From assembly GCA_041689995.1 (NCBI GenBank), contig JBDNFD010000136.1:1-21925 (forward strand): a stretch of DNA of 21,925 nucleotides, read 5' to 3'. Below the pieces are notes generated by a model. It did not search any database. It was not told the DNA's origin and saw only the letters and a program-made list of their open reading frames with translations. Shown here piece by piece: positions 15,158 to 21,925 of the stretch. Source of the DNA: DASSWG01 sp041689995 (GTDB lineage: Bacteria; Bacteroidota; Bacteroidia; Flavobacteriales; Flavobacteriaceae). The translations under genes and the position numbers were made by a program. Numbering within the stretch: position 1 is the first letter of the stretch; each line of letters starts with the position of its first letter.

Positions 15158-16492
15158 CTATAATTCCAAAGCTCGTTTCACATCGTTGTCCATTAGTAAT
15201 TCTTCCGGACTTTCCAAGGCTTCTTTGACGGCTACCAAAAAGCTCACGGATTCTTTTCCATCAATAATCCGGTGATCGTATGACAAAGCCACGTACATAA
15301 TTGGCCGAATTTCGACATGTCCATCAATAGCTACAGGGCGTTCCACAATATTGTGCATTCCCAAAATAGCGCTTTGCGGCGGGTTGATAATTGGTGTTGA
15401 CAGCATAGAACCGAAAACACCACCATTGGAAATCGTAAATGTTCCGCCAGTCATTTCATCGACCGTGATTTTTCCATCGCGCGCCCGGATCGCAAGATTT
15501 TTCACCTCCATTTCCACTCCACGGAAAGATAGATTTTCGGCATTTCTAATAACCGGAACCATCAAGCCTTTTGGTCCAGAAACGGCGATACTGATATCAC
15601 AATAATCAAAACTGATCATTTCTTTTCCGTCGATCATACTGTTCACCGATGGGAACATTTCCAACGCCCGAACTATTGCCAAAGTAAAAAATGACATAAA
15701 TCCGAGGCTTACGCCGTGTTTTTCTTTGAATTCTTCTTTATGTTTTTTGCGCAATTCGAAAATCGGCGACATATCCACTTCGTTAAAAGTGGTCAACATC
15801 GCAGTTTCATTCTTTGCAGAAACCAATCGCTCGGCAACTTTTCGGCGCAACATGGAAAGCTTTGAACGCGATTCCCCGCGATTTCCACCTGTTGGAGAAC
15901 CCATCGATGGTTTTCCTTCGGAAGATTCTTCTTTTTCTTCCGGTTTTGTAGTTTTTTTAGGAGATTTTTCAGCCTTCATAGCATCTTCCTTGGTAATCCG
16001 ACCATCTTTTCCGCTACCATTTACTTGTTTGCTATCAACTCCTTTTTCATCCATTATTTTTTTGGCAGCAGGGGAAGGACTTCCGCTTGCGTAAGATTTT
16101 TCCGTGCTATCCGATTTTTTGGATTTCTCCTCTTTATCCGGAATTGCAGATTTTTCTTCGGTTTTCTTCTTGGATTCCACTTCTTTTGAAGCTTCGGTCT
16201 TTTCCTCAGATTTCTTTTGCACATCCTCGGAATCGCCATTTTCATCTGGTTTTTTGGCATCGGTGTCAATTAGACAAACCACTGCGCCAACTTTCACGGC
16301 ATCACCTTCTTCTGCCTTTAAGGTAATAATTCCGCTTGCTTCTGCTGGTAATTCCAAAGTTGCCTTATCACTGTCAATCTCAGCGATAGCCTGATCTTTT
16401 TCCACATAATCGCCATCTTGGACCAACCATTGTGCTATTTCAACTTCTGTGATGGACTCTCCCGGAGAAGGGATTTTCATTTCTAAAGCCAT
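15158..16492 (-). CDS. sucB: 2-oxoglutarate dehydrogenase E2, dihydrolipoyl succinyltransferase
   Basis: This 444-residue protein forms the core of the 2-oxoglutarate dehydrogenase complex and passes the succinyl group to CoA. It has one lipoyl domain (1-78) with the lipoylated lysine K43 in EIDSDKAT. The peripheral subunit-binding domain is seen at about 132-168 (SPSPAAKKIMDEKGVD, GKDGRITKEDAM). The catalytic domain starts at about 210 and contains the active-site histidine H407 and D411 in SYDHRIIDG. TTFNEVDMS and the GGTFTISNGG stretch support the succinyl-specific class. The linker between lipoyl and binding domains is unusually rich in Lys, Glu and Ser rather than Ala-Pro. It lies 30 nt after sucA, in the same operon. 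Confidence 0.95.
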   Translation of the reverse strand: MALEMKIPSPGESITEVEIAQWLVQDGDYVEKDQAIAEIDSDKATLELPAEASGIITLKAEEGDAVKVGAVVCLIDTDAKKPDENGDSEDVQKKSEEKTEASKEVESKKKTEEKSAIPDKEEKSKKSDSTEKSYASGSPSPAAKKIMDEKGVDSKQVNGSGKDGRITKEDAMKAEKSPKKTTKPEEKEESSEGKPSMGSPTGGNRGESRSKLSMLRRKVAERLVSAKNETAMLTTFNEVDMSPIFELRKKHKEEFKEKHGVSLGFMSFFTLAIVRALEMFPSVNSMIDGKEMISFDYCDISIAVSGPKGLMVPVIRNAENLSFRGVEMEVKNLAIRARDGKITVDEMTGGTFTISNGGVFGSMLSTPIINPPQSAILGMHNIVERPVAIDGHVEIRPIMYVALSYDHRIIDGKESVSFLVAVKEALESPEELLMDNDVKRALEL

Positions 16493-16522
16493 AATTATAT
16501 TCGTTATATGAATTTTTAATTT

Positions 16523-19312
16523 TTACTCTTCCATCATGGTTTTATCGAAAACATTATCGATCACCCGTTGATGGCGTCTTTTAAATCGTGTTGGACTTCC
16601 AGCAGCCGGGGAACTGTGATATTTCTGACTACAGATACGGAAGGTTTTGGTGGCTGAAAAACGCATCAACAAATGACCGTAAGCACCCATGTTTTTAGGT
16701 TCTTCTTGCGCCCAAACCACATCATCGGCATTTTTATATTTTTTGATAACGTTCCTCATTTCTTCTTCGGGAAGCGGAAATAATTGCTCCAACCTAACCA
16801 AAGCTACATCATCGCGTTTGTGTTCTTCCTTGTGTTCCAACAAATCGTAATAGAATTTCCCGGCACAAAAAACCAAGGTTTCAATTTTTGCGATTTTTGC
16901 CGATTTATCATCAATTAATGGTTGAAAATGGCCTTCGGCGAATTCCTCTTTTGTGGAAACCGCTTTTGGATGCCGCAATAAACTTTTTGGAGTAAAGATA
17001 ATCAATGGTTTTCGATATCCGGCTTTCATTTGCCGCCGCAATACATGAAACATATTGGCCGGAGTGGTACTGTTCACCACGAACATATTGTCATTACCGC
17101 AAAGTTGCAGATAACGTTCCATTCGTGCCGATGAATGTTCGGCCCCTTGACCTTCATAGCCATGTGGCAAAAGCATTACCAGCCCGTTTTGCAATTTCCA
17201 TTTATCTTCAGCAGCCGAAATATATTGGTCCGTAATGATTTGTGCGCCATTACTGAAATCACCAAATTGTGCCTCCCAGATCGTCAATGCATCCGGGCGC
17301 GCCATCGCGTAGCCATAATCAAATCCTACCACACCATATTCGGAAAGCAGTGAGTTGTAAATACTAAAATGACCTTGTTTTTTCGCCAATTGGTTCAACA
17401 ACACGATTTCTTCCTCACTTTCTTCCACTTTCAAGACCGCATGACGGTGTGAAAATGTTCCACGAACCACATCTTGTCCACTCATTCGCACACTATATCC
17501 TTCCAACAATAAAGTACCATAAGCCAAATGTTCGGCCATGGACCAATCCAAGGAATTTTTCTCGAAGTACATTACTTTTCGGTCCTCGATTACTTTGGCA
17601 ACTTTACGAAAGAATTTTTTATCCTTTGGTAGGGTGGAAACCACTTTAGCAACCTTGTTCAGCATTTCCATGTCCACCGAAGTATCTAATTCTTTCAACA
17701 TTTCATCGCGTTCCACCACTTCAAAACCTTCCCAATCATCTTGCATGATGGGTGTGATAGTTGTGGTTTCTTCCTTTTTGGAATTTTTTAAATTTTCTTC
17801 CAGTTCGGCATGATAAGCTTTTTCTATTTTATCAATATAGGCTTTATCAACAACATTTTCATCGATGAGTTTTTTTGAATAAATTTCGAGCACATTATCA
17901 TGTTTTCCGATGGCCTTGTACAAAGCTGGTTGAGTAAACCGTGGTTCATCCCCCTCGTTATGGCCATATTTTCTATAACCCAACAAATCAATGAACACAT
18001 CTTTTCCAAATTCCATTCGATAATCCAATGCAAATAACGCCGCATGAACTACCGCTTCCACATCGTCGGCATTGACATGCAAAACCGGCGCGGAAGTCAC
18101 TTTCGCAACATCCGTGCAGTAAACAGAAGATCGACCGTCCAGATAATTAGTGGTGAAACCAATTTGGTTATTGACCACAATATGAATGGTCCCTCCTGTT
18201 TTATAGCCTTCTAATTGTGCCATTTGCACAATTTCATATACGATTCCTTGTCCAGCGATGGCTGCATCGCCGTGAACAATTATTGGCAATACATCCGAAA
18301 TATTTTCTTTGTGGCGGCGCTCTTGTTTTCCTCTGGCAATTCCTTCTACCACTGCCCCTACGGCTTCCAAATGGGACGGATTTGGAGCAATGTTCAAATT
18401 AATGCCTTTGCCTTTCGATGTTAATCTACAAGAAGTCCAGCCCAAATGATATTTTACATCTCCATCAAAAATATCCTGATCATAATCTTTTCCTTCAAAT
18501 TCCCCGAAAATAGCTTGGGTACTTTTGCCAAATATATTGGCCAAAGTGCTCAATCTTCCCCGGTGGGCCATTCCCATTACAAAATCCTGCAAACCTTTTT
18601 CGGCAGCTGCTTCAATAATTGTATCCAGCGCCGGAATTAGGCATTCTCCGCCTTCCAAAGAAAAGCGTTTTTGACCCACAAATTTTTTCTGTAGAAAAGC
18701 CTCAAAAGAAACGGCTTCGTTCAATTTATTGAGAATATGTTTTTTCGTTTCAGCATCAAAATTAGGCTGATTGTCGTTTTGGTTCAACCTATTTTGTATC
18801 CATTTGATTTCCTCGGGTTTTTGAATGTACATATATTCTATACCAATGGAATCACAATAAATACGTTCCAAATGCTCCAAAATTTGAGACAATTTCATTT
18901 GGGAATAACCCAAAATTTCGCCGGAACTGAATGTGATGTCCAAATCTTCTTTGGAAAGCCCAAAATTTTCTATTTCCAACGTTGGCGCATAAGTGCGGCG
19001 AGCGCGAACCGGATTGGTTTTTGTGAACAAATGGCCACGAGATCTGTAGCCATTAATCAATTCAACCACTTGAAATTCTTTGACCAATGATTTTGGAACC
19101 TGCCCAACCGGCAGACGGGTTTCCACATCCATTCCACTGGAGGGGTTCAAAATTTCAATTTCCTCACCGTTATGCGATTGAGAACCAAAATCGAATCCTT
19201 GGAAAAAGGCGCGCCAACTCGGTTCTACGGTGTCGGGATACTGAAGATATTGATCGTAAAGCTTTGCGAAATAGGCCGTATGAGCCGCATTTAGAAATGA
19301 AAACTGATCCAT
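16523..19312 (-). CDS. sucA: 2-oxoglutarate dehydrogenase E1 component
   Basis: I start at the ATG at 19312 (MDQFSFLNAAHTAYFAKLY), which gives the usual N-terminal E1 recruitment helix; the frame is open to a TTG five codons earlier. The 929-residue enzyme (E. coli SucA 933) is the thiamine-diphosphate-dependent decarboxylase of the TCA-cycle complex. Seen are MAHRGRLSTLANI (HRGR at 250-253), NPSHLEAVGAVVEG, the cofactor and metal motif GDA (348-350) to NNQ (381-383) within VHGDAAIAGQG and VVNNQIGFTTN, and the C-terminal transketolase half with MLLPHGYEGQGAEHSSAR and the final VWAQEEPKNMGAY. It leads the sucA-sucB-lpd operon and has a candidate promoter about 35 nt upstream. Confidence 0.96.
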   Translation of the reverse strand: MDQFSFLNAAHTAYFAKLYDQYLQYPDTVEPSWRAFFQGFDFGSQSHNGEEIEILNPSSGMDVETRLPVGQVPKSLVKEFQVVELINGYRSRGHLFTKTNPVRARRTYAPTLEIENFGLSKEDLDITFSSGEILGYSQMKLSQILEHLERIYCDSIGIEYMYIQKPEEIKWIQNRLNQNDNQPNFDAETKKHILNKLNEAVSFEAFLQKKFVGQKRFSLEGGECLIPALDTIIEAAAEKGLQDFVMGMAHRGRLSTLANIFGKSTQAIFGEFEGKDYDQDIFDGDVKYHLGWTSCRLTSKGKGINLNIAPNPSHLEAVGAVVEGIARGKQERRHKENISDVLPIIVHGDAAIAGQGIVYEIVQMAQLEGYKTGGTIHIVVNNQIGFTTNYLDGRSSVYCTDVAKVTSAPVLHVNADDVEAVVHAALFALDYRMEFGKDVFIDLLGYRKYGHNEGDEPRFTQPALYKAIGKHDNVLEIYSKKLIDENVVDKAYIDKIEKAYHAELEENLKNSKKEETTTITPIMQDDWEGFEVVERDEMLKELDTSVDMEMLNKVAKVVSTLPKDKKFFRKVAKVIEDRKVMYFEKNSLDWSMAEHLAYGTLLLEGYSVRMSGQDVVRGTFSHRHAVLKVEESEEEIVLLNQLAKKQGHFSIYNSLLSEYGVVGFDYGYAMARPDALTIWEAQFGDFSNGAQIITDQYISAAEDKWKLQNGLVMLLPHGYEGQGAEHSSARMERYLQLCGNDNMFVVNSTTPANMFHVLRRQMKAGYRKPLIIFTPKSLLRHPKAVSTKEEFAEGHFQPLIDDKSAKIAKIETLVFCAGKFYYDLLEHKEEHKRDDVALVRLEQLFPLPEEEMRNVIKKYKNADDVVWAQEEPKNMGAYGHLLMRFSATKTFRICSQKYHSSPAAGSPTRFKRRHQRVIDNVFDKTMMEE

Positions 19313-19346
19313 AAGAGGAAAAATCAACTATTTTTTTTAAACAATA

Positions 19347-19354
19347 CAAAAGTA
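19347..19354 (-). promoter_or_regulatory. Candidate -7 box for the sucA-sucB-lpd operon
   Basis: The minus strand reads TACTTTTG, a full TAnnTTTG match, giving a leader of roughly 25-30 nt. TTG triplets upstream lie at 13 and 26 nt rather than the preferred 17-23, so the -33 element is uncertain. Confidence 0.42.
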
Positions 19355-19410
19355 CAACATTTAACAACAATGGAGGGTTTCAACTTTTACATTTGTGGGG
19401 TTTTATGTAA

Positions 19411-19439
19411 TTTTAACAAAATGATAATTATCGTTAAAA
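19411..19439. promoter_or_regulatory. Inverted-repeat cluster upstream of sucA
   Basis: TTTTAAC (19411-19417) and GTTAAAA (19433-19439) form a perfect 7-bp inverted repeat. Between and beside them is the 10-bp palindrome GATAATTATC (19423-19432). The site lies about 60-90 bp upstream of the candidate sucA -7 box, where an operator or activator site could sit. The palindrome resembles part of a Fur box (GATAATGATAATCATTATC) but is too short to be called one. AT-rich sequence makes such palindromes fairly common. Confidence 0.25.
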
Positions 19440-19474
19440 ATCGATCTCTGGGAACGGGAGTGGAATTTCGAAAA

Positions 19475-20578
19475 TCAGTTCTTCTTATTTGTGCTGGTTT
19501 GGTATTTTCTGAGAATTTTCAATAAAAAATCCAACTCCCTTTCTGTGTTGAAATAATGAAAGGAAACTCGTATCCCATTTCCCCGTGGAGAACAAATAAT
19601 TTCATTTTCGCGCAAATATTGCAACAATTTTTCATTACCTTTAATATTGAAAATCGAAGAATGATTTTTTCTTCTGACCACGATTTCCTCCAGCAACCCA
19701 AGCTTTTCAAATTCCTTTTTTGCTTTATTGGAAAGTAATGAAATCTGTTCCTGAATTTGTGATTGGCCAATCTTGGTTTGTAATTCCAATGCGGTTTTAA
19801 GGCTTCCAAAATTCAAAGTATCCAAATGTCCCGGCTCCAACTTTCCGATGAAATTCTGCTCATCCACCTTATATTTCCCCATATTGGATCCATATCCTTT
19901 TGCTTTGGGCGAAAATGCATCCTCTGCTTTTTCAGAAAACAAAAAGAAGGCATTTCCATAGCCCGCGTTCAGCCATTTGTATGCACTGGCGCCAAGCACA
20001 TCCACGCCCGAATTTTTAAAATCAAAAATTTCCGTTCCACAATATTGCGTGCCATCAGCGACCAGGATTAATTTAGGGAATTTCTGTTTTAAGGTTTTTA
20101 AGAATTCCAAATCGATTTTAATACCATTTATATATTGCACCATGCTGAACATAAAAAAGTCGGGCTGTTGCTCTATTACGGCCTGCAGAATGTTTTCTTC
20201 CAGCATTTCATTTATTTCGGCATAAAAGAGCTCAAAACCTCTATTTTCCACCGCCAAATTAATGGATGGATAATCATTTTTAAGCAATAAGATTTTGGAT
20301 TTTTCAGGAACTCCTTCCAACAAAAAATTGAAACCTATGGAAAAGCTTGGAACCAAAGCCACCCGAATAGGTTGCGCATTGAAAAAGCGAGCAAGGCTTT
20401 CACGGGTTTCAGTGATGATTTTACTTTCTTTCATTCTGAAAACACTTCCACCTATCAGAAAATCGAAATCGTGGGACTGTCTGAAATTCAGTAAAGTTTC
20501 GGACAACAATCCGCTTGCGGCGGTATTTAAATATACAAAGCGTTCCAATACTGGAAATTCCTTTCTTAAATTCTTCAT
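19475..20578 (-). CDS. PLP-dependent class V aminotransferase-fold protein
   Basis: This 367-residue protein has the class V aminotransferase fold: N-terminal FVYLNTAASGLLS (14-26), VADGTQYCGT with the PLP-ring aspartate D175, and ASAYKWLNAGYG with the Schiff-base lysine K201. The usual histidine that stacks on PLP and the mobile cysteine loop of SufS-type desulfurases are not evident. FSMVQYINGIKIDL replaces the common SHVSN-type stretch, and the C-terminus reads IICSPRGNGIRVSFHYFNT, as in kynureninase-like and isopenicillin epimerase-like relatives. A cysteine desulfurase role is therefore unlikely; substrate unknown. It diverges from the 2TM gene across 61 bp and lies upstream of sucA with a 162-bp gap. 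Confidence 0.8.
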   Translation of the reverse strand: MKNLRKEFPVLERFVYLNTAASGLLSETLLNFRQSHDFDFLIGGSVFRMKESKIITETRESLARFFNAQPIRVALVPSFSIGFNFLLEGVPEKSKILLLKNDYPSINLAVENRGFELFYAEINEMLEENILQAVIEQQPDFFMFSMVQYINGIKIDLEFLKTLKQKFPKLILVADGTQYCGTEIFDFKNSGVDVLGASAYKWLNAGYGNAFFLFSEKAEDAFSPKAKGYGSNMGKYKVDEQNFIGKLEPGHLDTLNFGSLKTALELQTKIGQSQIQEQISLLSNKAKKEFEKLGLLEEIVVRRKNHSSIFNIKGNEKLLQYLRENEIICSPRGNGIRVSFHYFNTERELDFLLKILRKYQTSTNKKN

Positions 20579-20585
20579 AAATAGG

Positions 20586-20615
20586 TTTTAAATAAAGCAA
20601 ATAACATTAAATTTG
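20586..20615 (+). promoter_or_regulatory. Candidate promoter for the 2TM protein and DHFR genes
   Basis: TAAATTTG (20608-20615) is a complete -7 box, with TTTT (20586-20589) 18 nt upstream as an approximate -33 element. Transcription would begin about 18 nt before the ATG at 20640. An apparent TTG start at 20613 is part of this -7 box, which argues against it as the start codon. Confidence 0.5.
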
Positions 20616-20639
20616 AATGCCACCAAGATATTTCATTTT

Positions 20640-21077
20640 ATGGATTCCACAAAAAAAGATAGAGGGATATATCCAACGCAACGCGAACTGATTGAAAACG
20701 CCCAAGAGCGAATCAAGCAAAAAAAACGTTTGACGACCCATTTTGTTATTTTCATTGCGGCCTCCATTTTGTTCATTGTTCTAAATTTGGTTTTAGGATT
20801 TGGCAAGAATTTCCGTCCATTCGATACTGATTGGTCTGTGTGGGCTATTCTTATCTGGGCATTTTTTCTATTGATCCATTTTATAAATGTTATATTCATC
20901 AATCAGCTAATGGGAAAAGAATGGGAAGAAAGACAAATGGAACGCTTGGTTGAAAAACAACAAATTCGGATCGAAAAATTACAGGAAAAAGTGGAACGCG
21001 ATTATCCTTTGCCCGAAAAAAAAAGCTCGTATCGTCTAGACGGGCCTTTGGATCCAGACAATCCCATCAATTCTTGA
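20640..21077 (+). CDS. 2TM domain-containing membrane protein
   Basis: I use the ATG at 20640 (MDSTKKDRGIYPTQREL, 145 residues) rather than the TTG nine codons earlier, which falls inside a promoter box. Two hydrophobic segments, about residues 34-54 (FVIFIAASILFIVLNLVLGF) and 65-88 (VWAILIWAFFLLIHFINVIF), form the 2TM domain. This small domain is found in Bacteroidota, sometimes fused to LytTR or histidine kinase proteins and often alone. The N-terminal helix is charged. After the second segment a Lys/Glu-rich amphipathic helix (EERQMERLVEKQQIRIEKLQ) suggests a cytoplasmic coiled coil. Its stop codon overlaps the start of the DHFR gene, so the two are likely translated together. No biochemical role is known. 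Confidence 0.8.
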   Translation: MDSTKKDRGIYPTQRELIENAQERIKQKKRLTTHFVIFIAASILFIVLNLVLGFGKNFRPFDTDWSVWAILIWAFFLLIHFINVIFINQLMGKEWEERQMERLVEKQQIRIEKLQEKVERDYPLPEKKSSYRLDGPLDPDNPINS

Positions 21078-21571
21078 AAAGTCCGTTGGTTACTTTAATT
21101 GCCGCGGCCGCGGAAAATAATGCATTGGGCAAAGACAAGGATTTACTTTGGCACCTGCCGGACGATTTCAAACGTTTTAAAAAACTCACCGTGGGCCATT
21201 TCATAATTATGGGTCGAAAAACCTTCGAAACCTTTCCGAAAACTTTGCCGAACCGCACCCATGTGATCATAACCCGTCAAAAGGATTTTTCTGAAGAAGG
21301 CTGCATAGCCGTTCATAGCATGGAAGCGGCTTTGGAAATTTCAAAAAGCGATCCGGAAACATTCATTATTGGTGGTGGCGAAATTTATAAACTGGGGCTT
21401 CCTTTCGCAAATAAAATCGAATTGACACGCGTGCACAAAAGTTTTGATGCCGATACTTTTTTTCCTGAAATCGATTTAAAAAATTGGGAATTGACGGAAA
21501 AAAAATTTCATCCCAAAGATGAAAATCATGCCTTGGATTTCACTTATTTGACCTATCTTAGGAAAGGGTAA
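21074..21571 (+). CDS. folA: Dihydrofolate reductase
   Basis: This 165-residue enzyme reduces dihydrofolate to tetrahydrofolate with NADPH. Seen are LIAAAAENNALGK (the Met20-loop region), LLWHLPDDFKRF with W26 and the proton-donor D31, GHFIIMGRKTFETFP for cofactor binding, NRTHVIITRQ, and FIIGGGEIYK near the C-terminus. No ATG is available. The TTG at 21074 overlaps the TGA of the 2TM gene (TTGA), which suits translational coupling. A second TTG at 21086 would give MVTLIAAAAENN and place Trp and Asp at 22 and 27, exactly as in E. coli DHFR, so it is a real alternative start. No thymidylate synthase gene is next to it. Confidence 0.92.
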   Translation: MKSPLVTLIAAAAENNALGKDKDLLWHLPDDFKRFKKLTVGHFIIMGRKTFETFPKTLPNRTHVIITRQKDFSEEGCIAVHSMEAALEISKSDPETFIIGGGEIYKLGLPFANKIELTRVHKSFDADTFFPEIDLKNWELTEKKFHPKDENHALDFTYLTYLRKG

Positions 21572-21618
21572 AACGACAAATAAAAATTTTATTTCACCGA
21601 AAAAAAAACAACCGTTTG

Positions 21619-21650
21619 TTTGGTCGCTTCAGAAATACTTGTTAAGTTTG
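21619..21650 (+). promoter_or_regulatory. Promoter of the partial secreted-protein gene
   Basis: TTTG (21619-21622) and TAAGTTTG (21643-21650) are separated by 20 nt, a full match to the Bacteroidota TTTG / TAnnTTTG pattern. Transcription would begin about 30 nt before the ATG at 21689. It is the clearest promoter in the window outside pdhB. Confidence 0.65.
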
Positions 21651-21688
21651 CGTAAATTCAAGGATTTCCTATTCAAAAAAATGACCAA

Positions 21689-21925
21689 ATGGAACAGTAT
21701 TATCCTTTTTCTAAAAATTTGAAAACTATCTTGATTGCCTTTGTTTGCTTGGCATCAAGTGGTGTATTTGCTCAAAGTGGAATAACCCTGCAATGGAATT
21801 CCGAAGTAGGTTGTTTGGAATATGGCGAAGAGCGCTATAAAGATGAACCCGTGCCTATTGAAGAAATTTCATTGGATGATTGCATCAAGGTATGTAAAAA
21901 TTCCGTGGTTTCCTATATCCTTCAA
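21689..21925 (+). CDS. Secreted protein, N-terminal part only (runs off the window)
   Basis: The frame is open from the ATG at 21689 to the last base, giving 79 residues. Residues 1-29 form a signal peptide (LKTILIAFVCLASSGVFA before QSG). The mature start, GITLQWNSEVGC, followed by an acidic stretch and DDCIKVCKNSVVSYIL, has a spaced cysteine pattern. I associate this pattern with the first domain of large extracellular flavobacterial proteins (PKD/Ig-like repeat or RHS-type), but too little is present to assign a family. An overlapping ATG at 21681 leads to an early stop. It has its own promoter and is separate from the DHFR operon. Confidence 0.75.
   Translation, partial: MEQYYPFSKNLKTILIAFVCLASSGVFAQSGITLQWNSEVGCLEYGEERYKDEPVPIEEISLDDCIKVCKNSVVSYILQ

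Noticed and set aside
19475..20578. Cysteine desulfurase (SufS/IscS) label for the class V protein
   Set aside because: The PLP lysine is present, but the mobile cysteine loop and the usual PLP-stacking histidine are not, so a desulfurase call would be misleading.
21102..21113. Perfect 12-bp GC palindrome CCGCGGCCGCGG in DHFR
   Set aside because: It is fully explained by consecutive alanine codons in the conserved LIAAAAEN segment.
21572..21618. AT-rich AAATAAA/TTTATTT symmetry after the DHFR stop
   Set aside because: A pure A+T stem without G-C pairs or a following T-tract is weak evidence for a terminator.

Overview
The window looks like chromosomal core DNA from a member of the Bacteroidota, most likely a Flavobacteriaceae species. 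Supporting signs are a type IX secretion (T9SS) C-terminal tail, a DUF5686 outer-membrane protein, a split pyruvate dehydrogenase locus (pdhB without pdhA), TAnnTTTG-type -7 boxes, no clear Shine-Dalgarno sequences, and an AT-rich base composition. No tRNA, rRNA, CRISPR array, insertion sequence or phage gene was seen.

Layout. (1) 1-3580, minus strand: pdhB (pyruvate dehydrogenase E1 beta) followed by a DUF5686/carboxypeptidase-regulatory-like outer-membrane protein. (2) 3581-4044: a 464-bp gene-free divergent region that holds a duplicated pdhB promoter module and the etfB promoter. (3) 4045-7817, plus strand: etfB-etfA, a DUF151 bifunctional nuclease, and a NupG-type nucleoside transporter. 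(4) 7823-20578: a long block entirely on the minus strand. In transcription order it holds a class V aminotransferase-fold protein; sucA-sucB-lpd (a complete 2-oxoglutarate dehydrogenase E1-E2-E3 operon); a small HD-type alarmone hydrolase; ligA; and a compact three-gene secreted/lipoprotein cluster ending in a seven-bladed SBBP propeller protein with a T9SS tail. (5) 20608-21925, plus strand: a 2TM-domain protein, dihydrofolate reductase in overlapping stop/start arrangement, and the 5' end of another secreted protein.

How the genes work together. PdhB, SucA, SucB and Lpd feed carbon into and through the TCA cycle. Lpd can also be the E3 of pyruvate dehydrogenase. EtfAB collects electrons from acyl-CoA and other dehydrogenases. 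NupG and DHFR concern nucleoside uptake and thymidylate/folate supply. The secreted cluster is the accessory part of the window: its middle gene appears broken by a one-base frameshift, and its last gene is clearly richer in G+C than its neighbours.

I found no convincing new defence or mobile system. The points most worth a second look are the frameshifted secreted gene and its operon, terminator hairpins lying in the leaders of two genes, the promoter-creating 26-bp tandem duplication before pdhB, and a dimeric palindromic repeat between the alarmone hydrolase gene and ligA. Three track-length starts were shortened because their first codon was TTG and an ATG at the natural N-terminus follows: the SBBP protein, SucA and the 2TM protein.
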